Shown: piece after piece, positions 1 through 8,293 of the stretch | Layout: the number at the start of each line of letters is the position of its first letter | How positions within the stretch are numbered: the first letter of the stretch is position 1 | Source: Caldimonas tepidiphila | GTDB taxonomy: Bacteria; Pseudomonadota; Gammaproteobacteria; Burkholderiales; Burkholderiaceae_C | DNA length: 64,000 nt | NCBI RefSeq assembly: GCF_003569765.1 | Contig: NZ_QXMG01000010.1 | Location: 60,138 to 124,137 of the forward strand | Direction of reading: 5' to 3' | Program-made: the position numbers and the translations under genes | Notes under the pieces: model-generated | Database searches by the model: none | What the model was told of the DNA's origin: nothing | What the model saw: the letters and a program-made list of their open reading frames with translations, nothing else

Positions 1-1155
1 CTGCTCGTCGTCGGGCGCGAGCGGCCCCGAGGTCTCGACGTGCTTCTCGGCGAGCGGCGGCTTCACGAGGCCGCTCTCGTAGCGCCAGGACTCGTGCGTG
101 TAGCCCTTCATCTCCTCGTCCCAGCCGGAGAAGAAGCCGTCGCCGTCCTCGGCGTCGACGTACTCGTCGGTGATGATGGTCGCGAGGTTGGTGTAGTTCA
201 GCGCGTAGTCCCTGAACCACAGGTCGTGCTCGAGGATGTGGTGGATCAGCCCGCCGAGGAAGGCGATGTCGGTGCCGGAGCGGATCGGCGCGTGCAGGTT
301 CGACAGGGCGGAGGTGCGGGTGTAGCGCGGATCGACATGGATGATCTTCGCGCCGCGCTCCTTGGCCTGCATCACGAAGCGGAAGCTGATCGGGTGGTTC
401 TCGGCCATGTTCGAGCCCATCACCATCACCCAGTCCGAGTTCGCGAGGTCCCACTGCGCGAGGGTCGAGGCGCCGCGGCCGTAGGTGGCGCCGAGGCTCG
501 GCACCGAGGAGCTGTGGCAGATGCGCGCCTGGTTCTCGATCCAGACCATGCCCAGGCCGCCGCCGAACAGCTTCTTGATGAGGTAGTTCTCCTCGTTGTC
601 GAGCGTGGCGCCGCCGAGCGAGGCGAGCGCGAGCGTGTGGTTCAGCGGCGTGCCGTCCTCGCCGCGCGCGACGAAGGTCTCGTCGCGCACCTGCCTGGTG
701 AGCTGCGCGATGCGGTCCATGGCCCAGTCGAGCGGCTTGCGCTCCCAGCGGTCGCTGTAGGGCGCGCGGTACATCACGTGGTGGATGCGCTCGGGGCTCG
801 TCATCGTGTCGAAGGTCGCCGCGCCCTTGGGGCAGAGCGTGCCCTGGTTGATCGGGCTGCGCGGGTCGCCCTCGATGTGGATCACCCGGCCCTCTCGCGC
901 GTAGACGAGCTGCGCGCAGCCCACCGCGCAGAAGGGGCAGATGCTGGTGCCGACGCGGTCGGCGGAATCCAGCCGCGCCTGCGCGAGCTCCGACTCCCGG
1001 CTGCGCGCGGCCTCGCGCAGCGAGTCGGCGCCGCGCATCTGGCGCGGCAGCGACCACTCGCGCCAGAACTCGGCCAGCAGCGCCGGGATGCGCTTGAGCG
1101 GGTTGCCGTTGACCGGCTCGGCGCGCGAGCCGCGGTCCTCCAGTCGCGCGCTCAT
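1..1155 (-). CDS. Formate dehydrogenase alpha subunit (N/O type), 5' part
   Basis: Molybdopterin enzyme that oxidises formate to CO2; family members act with an Fe-S beta subunit and a cytochrome b gamma subunit at the membrane. 385 codons are visible and the gene continues past base 1. A [4Fe-4S] site is formed by CPFCAVGC (Cys73, 76, 80) and CPKG (Cys108). The stretch following ENQARICHS matches the FdnG/FdoG active site, with Cys (TGC, about residue 213) where E. coli has selenocysteine. Further downstream, GSNMAENHP and IRSGTDIAFL are typical of the cofactor-binding domain. No twin-arginine signal is visible, so the enzyme may be cytoplasmic or use a carrier partner; this is inference. 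The start ATG at 1155 is the only clear one. Confidence 0.9.
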   Translation of the reverse strand, partial: MSARLEDRGSRAEPVNGNPLKRIPALLAEFWREWSLPRQMRGADSLREAARSRESELAQARLDSADRVGTSICPFCAVGCAQLVYAREGRVIHIEGDPRSPINQGTLCPKGAATFDTMTSPERIHHVMYRAPYSDRWERKPLDWAMDRIAQLTRQVRDETFVARGEDGTPLNHTLALASLGGATLDNEENYLIKKLFGGGLGMVWIENQARICHSSSVPSLGATYGRGASTLAQWDLANSDWVMVMGSNMAENHPISFRFVMQAKERGAKIIHVDPRYTRTSALSNLHAPIRSGTDIAFLGGLIHHILEHDLWFRDYALNYTNLATIITDEYVDAEDGDGFFSGWDEEMKGYTHESWRYESGLVKPPLAEKHVETSGPLAPDDEQ

Positions 1156-1231
1156 TGGGGCACCCTCGCGCTGCGCGCGGTCCCTCCGCGAGGGACAGAG
1201 CGCTTCCTTCGGAGCGGCCGTGCGGAAGCGC

Positions 1232-1543
1232 TCATGCCCGGTCTCCTTGCGTGTCGCGCAGGCGCCAGAGCCCGCTGACCACCTGCGCCCGGGTCGTCGG
1301 CGAGGGATGCAGCCGCACGCGCACCGGCGCCGCCTCGTCCATCAGCCGCCGCAGGTCGCCGGGCCCGGCCGGCACCGAGGGCGCGAGCGTGCACTCCACG
1401 CGCTCGCCGCCCTCCTTGACCAGCTGGAATCGGTGCTCCTGCACCCGCACGATGGTGCCGTGTTCGTGGCGTTCGGATCTGCTCATGGCGTGGGCCTCGG
1501 AGAAAAGGAGGGGGCGGGAACATCGGTTGCACTGGGCGGCCAT
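1232..1543 (-). CDS. Small hypothetical protein upstream of formate dehydrogenase
   Basis: A 103-codon gene read in the same direction as the formate dehydrogenase, 76 bp upstream of it, so probably the first gene of that operon. I do not recognise the family. The chosen ATG at 1543 is preceded by GAGGAAG at good spacing and gives an N-terminal CNRC (CxxC) pair. A second ATG at 1486 would give 84 residues without the cysteines. The rest is a basic, beta-rich looking sequence (GTIVRVQEHRFQLV) with no signal peptide or membrane segment. A metal- or redox-linked helper role for the dehydrogenase is only a guess from position. Confidence 0.55.
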   Translation of the reverse strand: MAAQCNRCSRPLLFSEAHAMSRSERHEHGTIVRVQEHRFQLVKEGGERVECTLAPSVPAGPGDLRRLMDEAAPVRVRLHPSPTTRAQVVSGLWRLRDTQGDRA

Positions 1544-1708
1544 GGCCCGCTTCCTCGATGTCCGCCCCTGCCCGACGGGATCAATCGGCGTTCCCGGCAG
1601 CACGCGTGCTTTCCCGCACCGGGGCCTTGCACTTTCGTGTCAGCGCTGCGGCATGTTTTCTCATCCTTGCGGCAATGGCGCCGGCCGGCCGGCACGGCGG
1701 GACCCGCG

Positions 1709-2260
1709 ATGAGCCGTCGCCGTCTGGTCGTGCTGACGGCACTCGCGACCACGGCGCTGCTGGGCCTGCTCGGACTGGTCGGAGCGGCGGCCTTCGTCTG
1801 GAGCGGGCTCTACAACGTCGCGGCCACGACGCAGCACCTGCAGCTCACCTACTCGGTGCTGGAGCGGGCGATGGCGCAGTCGGTGAAGCTGCGTACCGGC
1901 GACATCAAGGTGCCGCCGCTCGAGGACGAGCAGCTCGTGCAGCGCGGCGCGCTGTGCTTCCAGGCCAACTGCGTGCAGTGTCACGGCGCGCCCGGAGTCG
2001 CGCCGGATCCGATCGGCCGCAGCATGCAGCCGCTGCCCGGACCGCTCCACGTCGCGACCCAGCGCTGGAGCAGCGCCGAGCTCTACTGGATCACCCGCAA
2101 CGGCATCAAGATGAGCGGCATGCCCGCCTGGGCTTTCCGCATGGAGGACGAGGACCTCTGGGCGGTCGTCGCCTTCCTGAACCGGATGCCCGAGTTGCGG
2201 CCCTCGGAGTACCGGGCGCTGGTGGCGCCGATGGCGGGGATGCAATGCCGGCGCGAGTGA
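1709..2260 (+). CDS. Membrane-anchored class I cytochrome c
   Basis: 183-residue c-type cytochrome. Residues 6-31 form an uncleaved-looking membrane anchor after three arginines. One haem-binding CVQCH (Cys88, Cys91, His92) is followed by MSGMPAW, whose Met (about 137) is the likely sixth ligand. It should carry electrons in the periplasm. The next cytochrome gene starts inside its last codons (16-bp overlap), so the pair are co-translated. It lies divergent from the formate dehydrogenase genes, but the partner is not shown by the sequence. The start at 1709 lies just after a long non-coding leader; the upstream extension of the frame has low coding character. Confidence 0.85.
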   Translation: MSRRRLVVLTALATTALLGLLGLVGAAAFVWSGLYNVAATTQHLQLTYSVLERAMAQSVKLRTGDIKVPPLEDEQLVQRGALCFQANCVQCHGAPGVAPDPIGRSMQPLPGPLHVATQRWSSAELYWITRNGIKMSGMPAWAFRMEDEDLWAVVAFLNRMPELRPSEYRALVAPMAGMQCRRE

Positions 2261-2667
2261 AGAGGGCGACAAGGGGCGCGTGGCCCGGCGGCCGGCGCCT
2301 GCCGTTGCGGCTCGGCGCGGCGCTGCTCGCGGCGGCGCTGGTCGCCGGCTGCGGCAAGCCGCCGATCGACGATCCCCGCGCAGGCCAGGGAGACCCGGAG
2401 CGCGGCATGCTCGTGATGCACCAGCACGCCTGCAACGCCTGCCACGTGATCCCGGGCGTCACGGGGCCGGACATCCATGTCGGGCCGCCGCTCGAAGGCA
2501 TGGCGCGCCGCCAGAACATCGCCGGGGCGATTCCCAACACGATCGAGAACATGGTGCGCTGGCTGCGCGACCCGCAGGCCATCGACCCGAAGACCGCGAT
2601 GCCCGACATGGGTCTCACCGAGAACGACGCGCTCGACGCGGCGGCCTACCTGGCCACGCTGCACTGA
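2245..2667 (+). CDS. Lipoprotein cytochrome c
   Basis: 140-residue cytochrome c with a lipoprotein signal: basic n-region, hydrophobic stretch and lipobox LVAGC (Cys36). The haem motif is CNACH (Cys63-His67); the likely distal Met is in KTAMPDMG near 119-122. It resembles small monohaem cytochromes (such as those fused to or serving cytochrome c oxidases) with the typical end LDAAAYLATLH. It overlaps the preceding cytochrome gene by 16 bp. A periplasmic, membrane-tethered electron carrier working with that partner is the likely role; whether it serves the oxidase encoded at 11-15 kb is not shown. Confidence 0.85.
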   Translation: MPARVKRATRGAWPGGRRLPLRLGAALLAAALVAGCGKPPIDDPRAGQGDPERGMLVMHQHACNACHVIPGVTGPDIHVGPPLEGMARRQNIAGAIPNTIENMVRWLRDPQAIDPKTAMPDMGLTENDALDAAAYLATLH

Positions 2668-2715
2668 ACCCGCGCCGGGGCCGCCCGCGGCCCGGCTGGA
2701 CCTGCCGGAGGCACG

Positions 2716-3963
2716 ATGAACGACTTCAACGTGATCGTCACCCTGCTCGGCGGCACGATCCTGCTGCTGGGGCTGGCGTCAAAGCGGCTGGCGGCGAGCC
2801 CCTTCCCGCCGACGCTGCTGGCCCTGCTGCTGGGCGTCGGCATCGGGCCCGAGGCGCTGAACCTGATCGATCTCGACCGGCTCGGCGACCGGGCGGACCT
2901 GCTGGAGAAGGCGGCGCGGCTTGCGCTGGGCATCGGGCTGGTCGGCGTGGCGCTGCGCATCCCGTCCCGGTTCCCCCGCGAGCACTGGCGCTCGATGCTG
3001 ACCCTGATCGGCCTGGGCATGCCGCTGATGTGGGCGATCAGCGGCCTGCTGGTCTACCTGATCCTCGGGCTGCCCTTCTGGCTGGCGGCGCTCATCGGCG
3101 CGGTGATCACGCCCACCGATCCGGTCGCCGCCAGCCCGATCGTCACCGGCCCGGTCGCGGAGGAGAACATCCCGGACCGCGTCCGCCACGCGATCTCCTT
3201 CGATTCGGGCGCCAACGACGGGCTGGGCTACCTCTTCGTCTTCCTGGCCTACCTGATGCTGACCCGGCATGCGGGGGAGGCCCTGTCGCACTGGGTGCTG
3301 ACGACGATGCTGTGGGAGGTGGGTGTGGCGACGCTGTCCGGCCTGCTGCTCGGCTACGTCTGCGGCAAGCTGCTCAGGGCCGCCGAGGGGCTCGGCTCCA
3401 TCAAGAGCGACTGGCGCCTCGTCTACACGGTGGCGCTCGGTTTCCTCGCCGTGGGCGCCGGCAAGCTGATCCACAGCGACGAGGTGCTCGTCGTGTTCGC
3501 CGCGGCCGCGGCCTTCGACCAGGTGGTGAGCGCGCAGGACCGCAAGAACGAGGAGCAGGGCCAGGAGGCGGTCAACCGCTTCTTCGCGATCCCCATCTTC
3601 GTGCTGCTGGGCGTCGCCATCCCCTGGGGCGGCTGGCAGGCGCTCGGCTGGAAGGGCGCGCTGCTCGCGGTCGCGGTGCTGCTGCTGCGCCGGCCGCTGA
3701 CGCTGCTCCTGCTGCGGCGTTTCCTGCCGGAGGTCCGCAACGTCAAGGACGCGCTGTTCGTCGGCTGGTTCGGCCCGATCGCCGTGGCCGCCATCTACTA
3801 CGCGTCGCTGATGGAGAAGAAGCTGGGCCAGCCGCTGGTCTGGGACGTGGTGAGCCTGGTGGCCTGCGCCTCCGTCGTGGCGCACGGCCTCACCGGCGCG
3901 CCGCTCACGCGGCTGTACGGGCGCGTCGCCGGCAAGCGCAGCAAGGCGGGTCCGCAGGCTTGA
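2716..3963 (+). CDS. Na+/H+ antiporter, CPA1 (NhaP-like) family
   Basis: 415-residue polytopic inner-membrane protein. TPTDPVAASP (132-141) is the ion-site motif of cation-proton antiporters, and DSGANDG (163-169) corresponds to the ES.NDG motif of CPA1 proteins. Length matches the short NhaP class without a cytoplasmic regulatory tail. It exchanges Na+ or K+ for protons and so handles pH and salt. It starts 48 bp after the cytochrome pair and may be in the same transcript; GGAGG lies before the ATG. Its stop codon is followed at once by a CACGAC hexanucleotide run which, read one base out of frame, would add an Asp-His tail (see the finding). Confidence 0.88.
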   Translation: MNDFNVIVTLLGGTILLLGLASKRLAASPFPPTLLALLLGVGIGPEALNLIDLDRLGDRADLLEKAARLALGIGLVGVALRIPSRFPREHWRSMLTLIGLGMPLMWAISGLLVYLILGLPFWLAALIGAVITPTDPVAASPIVTGPVAEENIPDRVRHAISFDSGANDGLGYLFVFLAYLMLTRHAGEALSHWVLTTMLWEVGVATLSGLLLGYVCGKLLRAAEGLGSIKSDWRLVYTVALGFLAVGAGKLIHSDEVLVVFAAAAAFDQVVSAQDRKNEEQGQEAVNRFFAIPIFVLLGVAIPWGGWQALGWKGALLAVAVLLLRRPLTLLLLRRFLPEVRNVKDALFVGWFGPIAVAAIYYASLMEKKLGQPLVWDVVSLVACASVVAHGLTGAPLTRLYGRVAGKRSKAGPQA

Positions 3964-3964
3964 T

Positions 3965-4012
<48 letters not shown>

Positions 4013-4023
4013 CGGCATGCCCC

Positions 4024-4575
4024 TCAAGGCGCCTCGGGGACCGTCCTGCGCCGGTAGGTGACGAAGGCGTAGCCGAAGCCGTGCGGCGCCTCGGCCTCCC
4101 GCACCTCGCGCGAGACCTCGTCGAATGCCTCGCGCGGCCACGCGGGGAAGGCGGCGTCGCCGTCGAAGTCGCGGTCGAGCTCGGTCAGCACCAGCTCGTC
4201 GGCGCGCGGCAGCGCCTCGGCGTAGAGCTGCGCGCCGCCGATCACGAACACGCGCGGCTCCTGCGCGACGAGCGCGAGCGCGGCCTCGATCGAGTGCGCC
4301 GCCTCGGCGCCCGGGGCCTGCCACTGCGGGTTGCGCGTGACGACGATGTTGCGCCGCCTGGGCAGCGGGCGGAACGCGTCGGGCAGCGAGTCCCAGGTGC
4401 GCCGGCCCATGATCACCGGGCAGCCGAGCGTGACGCGGCGGAAGTGCTTCATGTCCTCGGGCAGGTGCCACAGCAGCGCGTTGTCGCGGCCGATCACGCC
4501 GTTGCGCGCCACGGCGGCGATCAGCGCCACGACGGGGCGGGCGGCGGGGGAGGTGTTCGGGGCGTCGGGGTTCAT
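4024..4575 (-). CDS. folA: Dihydrofolate reductase
   Basis: Reduces dihydrofolate to tetrahydrofolate with NADPH, restoring the folate oxidised by thymidylate synthase. The 183-residue protein has the family signature GVIGRDNALLWHLPEDMKHF, including the catalytic acid in PEDM, then GRRTWDS and the NADPH-site VIGGAQLY. An N-terminal extension of about 15 residues precedes the first strand. Its ATG overlaps the stop of the DMT transporter gene (ATGA), so its translation is probably coupled. Together with thyA upstream this forms a thyA-transporter-folA operon. Confidence 0.96.
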   Translation of the reverse strand: MNPDAPNTSPAARPVVALIAAVARNGVIGRDNALLWHLPEDMKHFRRVTLGCPVIMGRRTWDSLPDAFRPLPRRRNIVVTRNPQWQAPGAEAAHSIEAALALVAQEPRVFVIGGAQLYAEALPRADELVLTELDRDFDGDAAFPAWPREAFDEVSREVREAEAPHGFGYAFVTYRRRTVPEAP

Positions 4576-5462
4576 GAGGGAACTTTCTTTCTTACGGGCA
4601 GCAGCGCGCTGGCGATCGCGATCGTGATGCAGGCGGCGGCGGCATGGTCGAGCGCGTGCGGCACCTCGCCGACGATTCCCGCCGCCGAGAGCGTGCCGAC
4701 CAGCGGCACCGCCATGATCGAGAAGGCGCTCGCCGCCGGCGGCAGCCGGCGCGCCATGCCGAACCAGATCACCTGCGCCCAGCCGTAGTTCAGCAGCACG
4801 CCGTAGGCGAGCGAGCCCCACATCGGGCCGCTGAAGGCGCGCGGATCGGGCAGCGGCTCGGTCGCGAGCGCGGCGAGCCAGAAGCCGGCCGCGCCCATCG
4901 CCATCATCCACACCGTCACCGCCTCGGTCGGCATTGCGAGCTTCGTGCGGCGCATCATCAGCGTGCCGGCGGCCCAGCTGAGCGCGGCAAGCTGCATCAG
5001 CACGACGCCGACGGGGCTGCCGGCCAGCCGCGCGAGCTCCTGCGCCGACAGCAGCCCGACCGCGGCCAGCGCGGCCGCGACCGACAGAAGCACGCGGGCG
5101 GTGAGCCGCTCGCCGGTGAGCAGCACCGCGAGCAGCACCGTCCACACCGGCATCGTGAAGCCGAGGATCGCGGCGCGCCCCGACGCGAGCTGCGCGAGCC
5201 CGAGGATCGAGAACAGGTGCCAGCCGAGGATGTTGGGCAGCGCCAGCCACGCCACCGCGCCGCGCGAGCCGCGCGGCAGCCGCATGTCGGTGCCGCGCCA
5301 GCGGAAGAAGAGGTAGAGCAGCAGCGCGCCGCCGCTCATCGTGACGGCGCGGAAGTACAGCGGCGTGAGCTCGCGCAGCGAGAACTTCATCATCGGCCAG
5401 TTCACCCCCCACATCAGCGTGAGCGCGACGAGCAGGCCGATGTCGCGCGGCCGCATCAGCAT
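4572..5462 (-). CDS. DMT-superfamily (EamA) transporter
   Basis: 296-residue inner-membrane protein built of two EamA halves with about ten hydrophobic segments. The start MWGVNWPMMK is the usual first-helix motif of EamA exporters. The substrate cannot be read from sequence; family members export amino acids, purines or drugs. It sits between thyA (50 bp upstream) and folA (4-bp overlap), an odd place for an exporter. The first of two close ATGs (5462, 5456) was used; the second is equally possible. Confidence 0.88.
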   Translation of the reverse strand: MLMRPRDIGLLVALTLMWGVNWPMMKFSLRELTPLYFRAVTMSGGALLLYLFFRWRGTDMRLPRGSRGAVAWLALPNILGWHLFSILGLAQLASGRAAILGFTMPVWTVLLAVLLTGERLTARVLLSVAAALAAVGLLSAQELARLAGSPVGVVLMQLAALSWAAGTLMMRRTKLAMPTEAVTVWMMAMGAAGFWLAALATEPLPDPRAFSGPMWGSLAYGVLLNYGWAQVIWFGMARRLPPAASAFSIMAVPLVGTLSAAGIVGEVPHALDHAAAACITIAIASALLPVRKKVPS

Positions 5463-5512
5463 GGCGCGGCCGGGCGGCGACGGGCCGCGGCCGGTGCGGC
5501 GGCGCGCCGCAC

Positions 5513-6373
5513 CTACACCGCCACCGGCGCCTTGATGGCCGGGTGGTGCTGGTACTCCAGCACCTCGAAGTCCTCGTACTCGTAGCCGAAGATCGAGTCC
5601 GGGCGGCGCCTGATGTTCAGCACCGGGTAGGGGTAGGGCGTGCGGGTGAGCTGCGTCGCGACCTGCTCGGCGTGGTTGCTGTAGATGTGGCAGTCGCCGC
5701 CGGTCCAGACGAAGTCGCCCACGTCCATGTCGCACTGCTGGGCCAGCATGTGCGTGAGCAGCGCGTAGCTCGCGATGTTGAAGGGCACGCCGAGGAAGAT
5801 GTCGGCGCTCCTCTGGTAGAGCTGGCACGACAGCTTCGGGCGCTCGCCCTCGGCTTGCGGCGGCGCGACGTAGAACTGGAACAGCGCGTGGCAGGGCATC
5901 AGCGCCATCTTCGGCAGGTCGGCGACGTTCCAGGCGCTGACCAGGATGCGGCGCGAGTCGGGCTGCGTCCTGAGCAGCCGCACGGCCTCGGCGATCTGGT
6001 CGATCTGGCCGCCGTCAGGCGTCGGCCACGAGCGCCACTGCACGCCGTAGACGGGGCCCAGCTCGCCGTCCTCGCGCGCCCATTCGTCCCAGATCGTGCA
6101 GCCGCGCTCCTGCAGCCACTTCACATTGCTGTCGCCGCGCAGGAACCACAGCAGCTCCAGGATGATGGACTTCAGGTGCACCTTCTTGGTCGTCACCAGC
6201 GGGAAGCCCTCGGACAGGTCGAAGCGCATCTGGTGGCCGAACACGCTCTTCGTGCCGGTCCCGGTGCGGTCGGTCTTCTGCACGCCGTTGTCGGCGACGT
6301 GGCGCATGAAGTCTTCGTACTGGCTGCGCACCGGGCGCGAGCGGGGATGGTGGTCGGTGGTCACTGCGGTCAT
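5513..6373 (-). CDS. thyA: Thymidylate synthase
   Basis: Makes dTMP from dUMP using methylene-tetrahydrofolate, giving dihydrofolate that folA then reduces. 286 residues, about 20 longer than E. coli ThyA at the N-terminus. Visible motifs are the dUMP-site [18 protein letters not shown], the nucleophile loop [29 protein letters not shown] and DCHIYSNH. First gene of the thyA-DMT-folA operon. The ATG at 6373 gives MTAVTTDHH; the conserved part begins at SQYEDFM, so an inner start cannot be excluded. Confidence 0.96.
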   Translation of the reverse strand: MTAVTTDHHPRSRPVRSQYEDFMRHVADNGVQKTDRTGTGTKSVFGHQMRFDLSEGFPLVTTKKVHLKSIILELLWFLRGDSNVKWLQERGCTIWDEWAREDGELGPVYGVQWRSWPTPDGGQIDQIAEAVRLLRTQPDSRRILVSAWNVADLPKMALMPCHALFQFYVAPPQAEGERPKLSCQLYQRSADIFLGVPFNIASYALLTHMLAQQCDMDVGDFVWTGGDCHIYSNHAEQVATQLTRTPYPYPVLNIRRRPDSIFGYEYEDFEVLEYQHHPAIKAPVAV

Positions 6374-6994
6374 TCGGTGGGAGGGTGGGTCCGGTGCGGC
6401 CGCCGCGGGAGGCGGGCCGCGGATCCGGCGGGGGGCGCGGCACCTTCCGGAAGGCCGGGGGCATCGCGACGCGCCGGGGAGCACCCGGGGCCGGACAAGC
6501 GCCCGATTCTAGGCGGCGGCGGCCGTGTCCCGGGGGCGGTCGGGGAAGAGGGCCTGAAAGCTGCGGGCGAGTTCCGGAGAGGCCGCGCCGTGCCGGGAGG
6601 TGCAGGCGCCGGGTCCGGGGGACGCCTCTGCGGCATGCGCCGTGCGGGATTCGCCAGGCCGCTGCCTGTGGCCCTCGATGGGCCGGAAGGAAGCGGCACG
6701 CGAGGAGAAACAGCATGTGTCTCATTCCTGCAGGGATTATCCAGGCTGCCTTCCATTTCAGATGGAGCGGGCGGAGTGAAGGAAAACTCCCCGGTGGAAA
6801 GGTGATTTCTGCTGCAGCATTTCTCCTGGCGGAGCAGCAGAATGAAATGTCTGGTTGCGCAAGTAGCAGGGGGTCTCGTTTTCTATTTGAATTCTTACGA
6901 AGGCGAGGTAATGCGGTCTTTTCCATCCCGGCGCTCTGGAGGGCGCGATCGCCTGCACCGAATCGCGTCCTGCCGAGGTTTTCCGCTTCGGCAT
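6374..6994. other. Gene-free, partly AT-richer gap
   Basis: Between thyA and the small gene at 7051 no convincing coding region is visible. 6374-6700 is GC-rich and holds only proline/arginine-rich frames. From about 6716 to 6995 base composition drops clearly. That part carries a 9-bp inverted repeat, TTCTGCTGC at 6807-6815 and GCAGCAGAA at 6834-6842, able to form a hairpin with an 18-nt loop. The thyA promoter is presumably in the part nearest 6373, but I could not pick a clear hexamer pair. Confidence 0.5.
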
Positions 6995-7030
6995 AAAAAG
7001 CGCCCCGGCGCGGAATCGCTACCGGGGCGC
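6995..7030 (-). terminator. Intrinsic terminator of the 7051 gene
   Basis: On the minus strand, a 9-bp perfect GC stem (7030-7022 with 7008-7000, GCGCCCCGG / CCGGGGCGC, 13-nt loop) is followed directly by five T residues (6999-6995). It lies 20 bp past the stop at 7051, in the right direction for that gene. Confidence 0.85.
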
Positions 7031-7050
7031 GGTCGGAGGAGGGAGGGAAC

Positions 7051-7392
7051 TTAGTTGCGGTCGGCGCGTGCAGCGCGTGCGTTGCGCTCGCTCTCGACCT
7101 CGGTCGTCGTGGTGGTCGTGGTCGTCGCGGAGGTGGACGTGTCGGAGCGGGCGGCATCGGTGCTGCGCTCCGCGGCACGCTCCGTCGAGTTAGCGGCATT
7201 GCCGGCCGCATCCCGGGCTTCACGGGCTTCCTCGCGCACTTCCGCGCCGGCTTCACGGGTTTCCTGCCGCACTTCCGCCCCGGCTTCGCGCGCATTCTGG
7301 GCGGCGCTATCGGAGGTGGAGGACTGACCGAAGGAGAAGGTCGAAACGGTCACGGTGGCTGCGGCGATGATCAGGTTGCGAAGGGAAGTCAT
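7051..7392 (-). CDS. Small secreted Ala/Arg/Glu-rich repeat protein
   Basis: 113-residue protein of unknown function. The ATG at 7392 is preceded by GGAG and gives a signal peptide (MTSLRNLIIAAATVTVSTFS, cleavage likely before QSSTS). The mature part is highly charged and helical, with a repeated REAGAEVR (two copies 13 residues apart) followed by EEAREARDAAGNAAN, then a run of eight threonines and a basic tail. It looks like a periplasmic coiled-coil or disordered stress protein. It has its own terminator and is divergent from the peroxiredoxin gene. No family was recognised. Confidence 0.7.
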   Translation of the reverse strand: MTSLRNLIIAAATVTVSTFSFGQSSTSDSAAQNAREAGAEVRQETREAGAEVREEAREARDAAGNAANSTERAAERSTDAARSDTSTSATTTTTTTTEVESERNARAARADRN

Positions 7393-7681
7393 GGTATCGG
7401 ACTCCGGTTGTTGAGGATGCAGGTTTACAGCAATCGACGTGCCGAAGCCGGCTCGGCTGCAGAAGATCCAGGTAAGGACCGAGTTGCTCCCGGGCGGCCC
7501 GCATTCGAGAAACCCGGGGCGGATCGAATCAAGTAACGGCTGACCCCGGTTTTTCCGGAGGCCTTGCCGCATATTCGACACGGGCCGGGTGGAACCTGCG
7601 GCAGGTGCCGCGAAGATGCTTCAGAATCCCTGCATCACGCCGCGTGAAAGCCGCGGCGCCTCCGAGAAAGGAACCGCCGCC

Positions 7682-8245
7682 ATGCCCACCCGCCGCCAGG
7701 CCCTCGCCGCCTCCCTTGCGCTTGCCGCCGCCGCGCTCGGCCCGGCCGGCGCCGCCCGTGCCGCGCTCGCGGTCGGCGCTGCCGCGCCCGACTTCAGCGC
7801 CGAGGCCGCCGTCGGCGGCGAGGTGTTCCGCTTCACGCTGTCCGAGGCGCTGAAGCAGGGGCCGGTGGTGCTCTACTTCTATCCCAAGGCCTTCACCAGC
7901 GGCTGCACGATCGAGGCCAAGCTCTTCGCCGACGCGAGCGAGGACTTCAAGGCGCTCGGGGCGACCGTGATCGGCATGTCCAACGACCCGATCGACACGC
8001 TCCGGAAGTTCTCGGTGGAGGCCTGCCGCAGCAAGTTCGCGGTGGCGGCCGACCACGGCGCGAAGGTCATGAAGGCCTACGACGCCGCGCTGCGCATCGT
8101 GCCCGGCATGGCCGACCGCATCTCCTACGTGATCAGCCCGCAGGGCCGCGTGCTTCACGTCCACGACAGCATGAGCCCCGAGGGCCATGTCACGAGCACG
8201 CTGAAGGCCGTGCAGGCTTGGAAGGCGGGCACCGCGACGCGCTGA
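7682..8245 (+). CDS. Peroxiredoxin, BCP/AhpC-TSA family, exported
   Basis: Thiol peroxidase that reduces hydroperoxides. 187 residues with a twin-arginine-like signal (RRQALAASLALAAAALG), so probably periplasmic. The peroxidatic cysteine is in FYPKAFTSGCTIEA, matching the BCP-type motif (proline replaced by serine before GC). The following VIGMSNDPIDTLRKF and FAVAADHGAKVMKAY are usual for this family. GAGAAAGGA precedes the ATG. An upstream extension of the frame is possible but lacks the signal peptide. Convergent with the ABC exporter. Confidence 0.88.
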   Translation: MPTRRQALAASLALAAAALGPAGAARAALAVGAAAPDFSAEAAVGGEVFRFTLSEALKQGPVVLYFYPKAFTSGCTIEAKLFADASEDFKALGATVIGMSNDPIDTLRKFSVEACRSKFAVAADHGAKVMKAYDAALRIVPGMADRISYVISPQGRVLHVHDSMSPEGHVTSTLKAVQAWKAGTATR

Positions 8246-8252
8246 GGCGCTG

Positions 8253-8286
8253 CGGCCCCGCGAGGCCGGCGCGGGCGCCGGGGCCG
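8253..8286. terminator. GC hairpin between convergent genes
   Basis: CGGCCCCG (8253-8260) and CGGGGCCG (8279-8286) form an 8-bp stem between the peroxiredoxin stop and the ABC exporter stop. There is no T tract, so termination is a plausible but unproven role. Confidence 0.4.
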
Positions 8287-8293
8287 GGCGGCT

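Noticed and set aside
517..519. Possible selenocysteine codon in formate dehydrogenase
   Set aside because: The codon is TGC (Cys) and no SECIS-like hairpin is needed.
6370..6756. Pro/Arg-rich 128-codon frame upstream of thyA
   Set aside because: Low complexity, overlaps the thyA start region, no ribosome site or motif.
6842..7054. 70-codon frame in the AT-richer gap
   Set aside because: Runs across the terminator of the 7051 gene and has no recognisable features.
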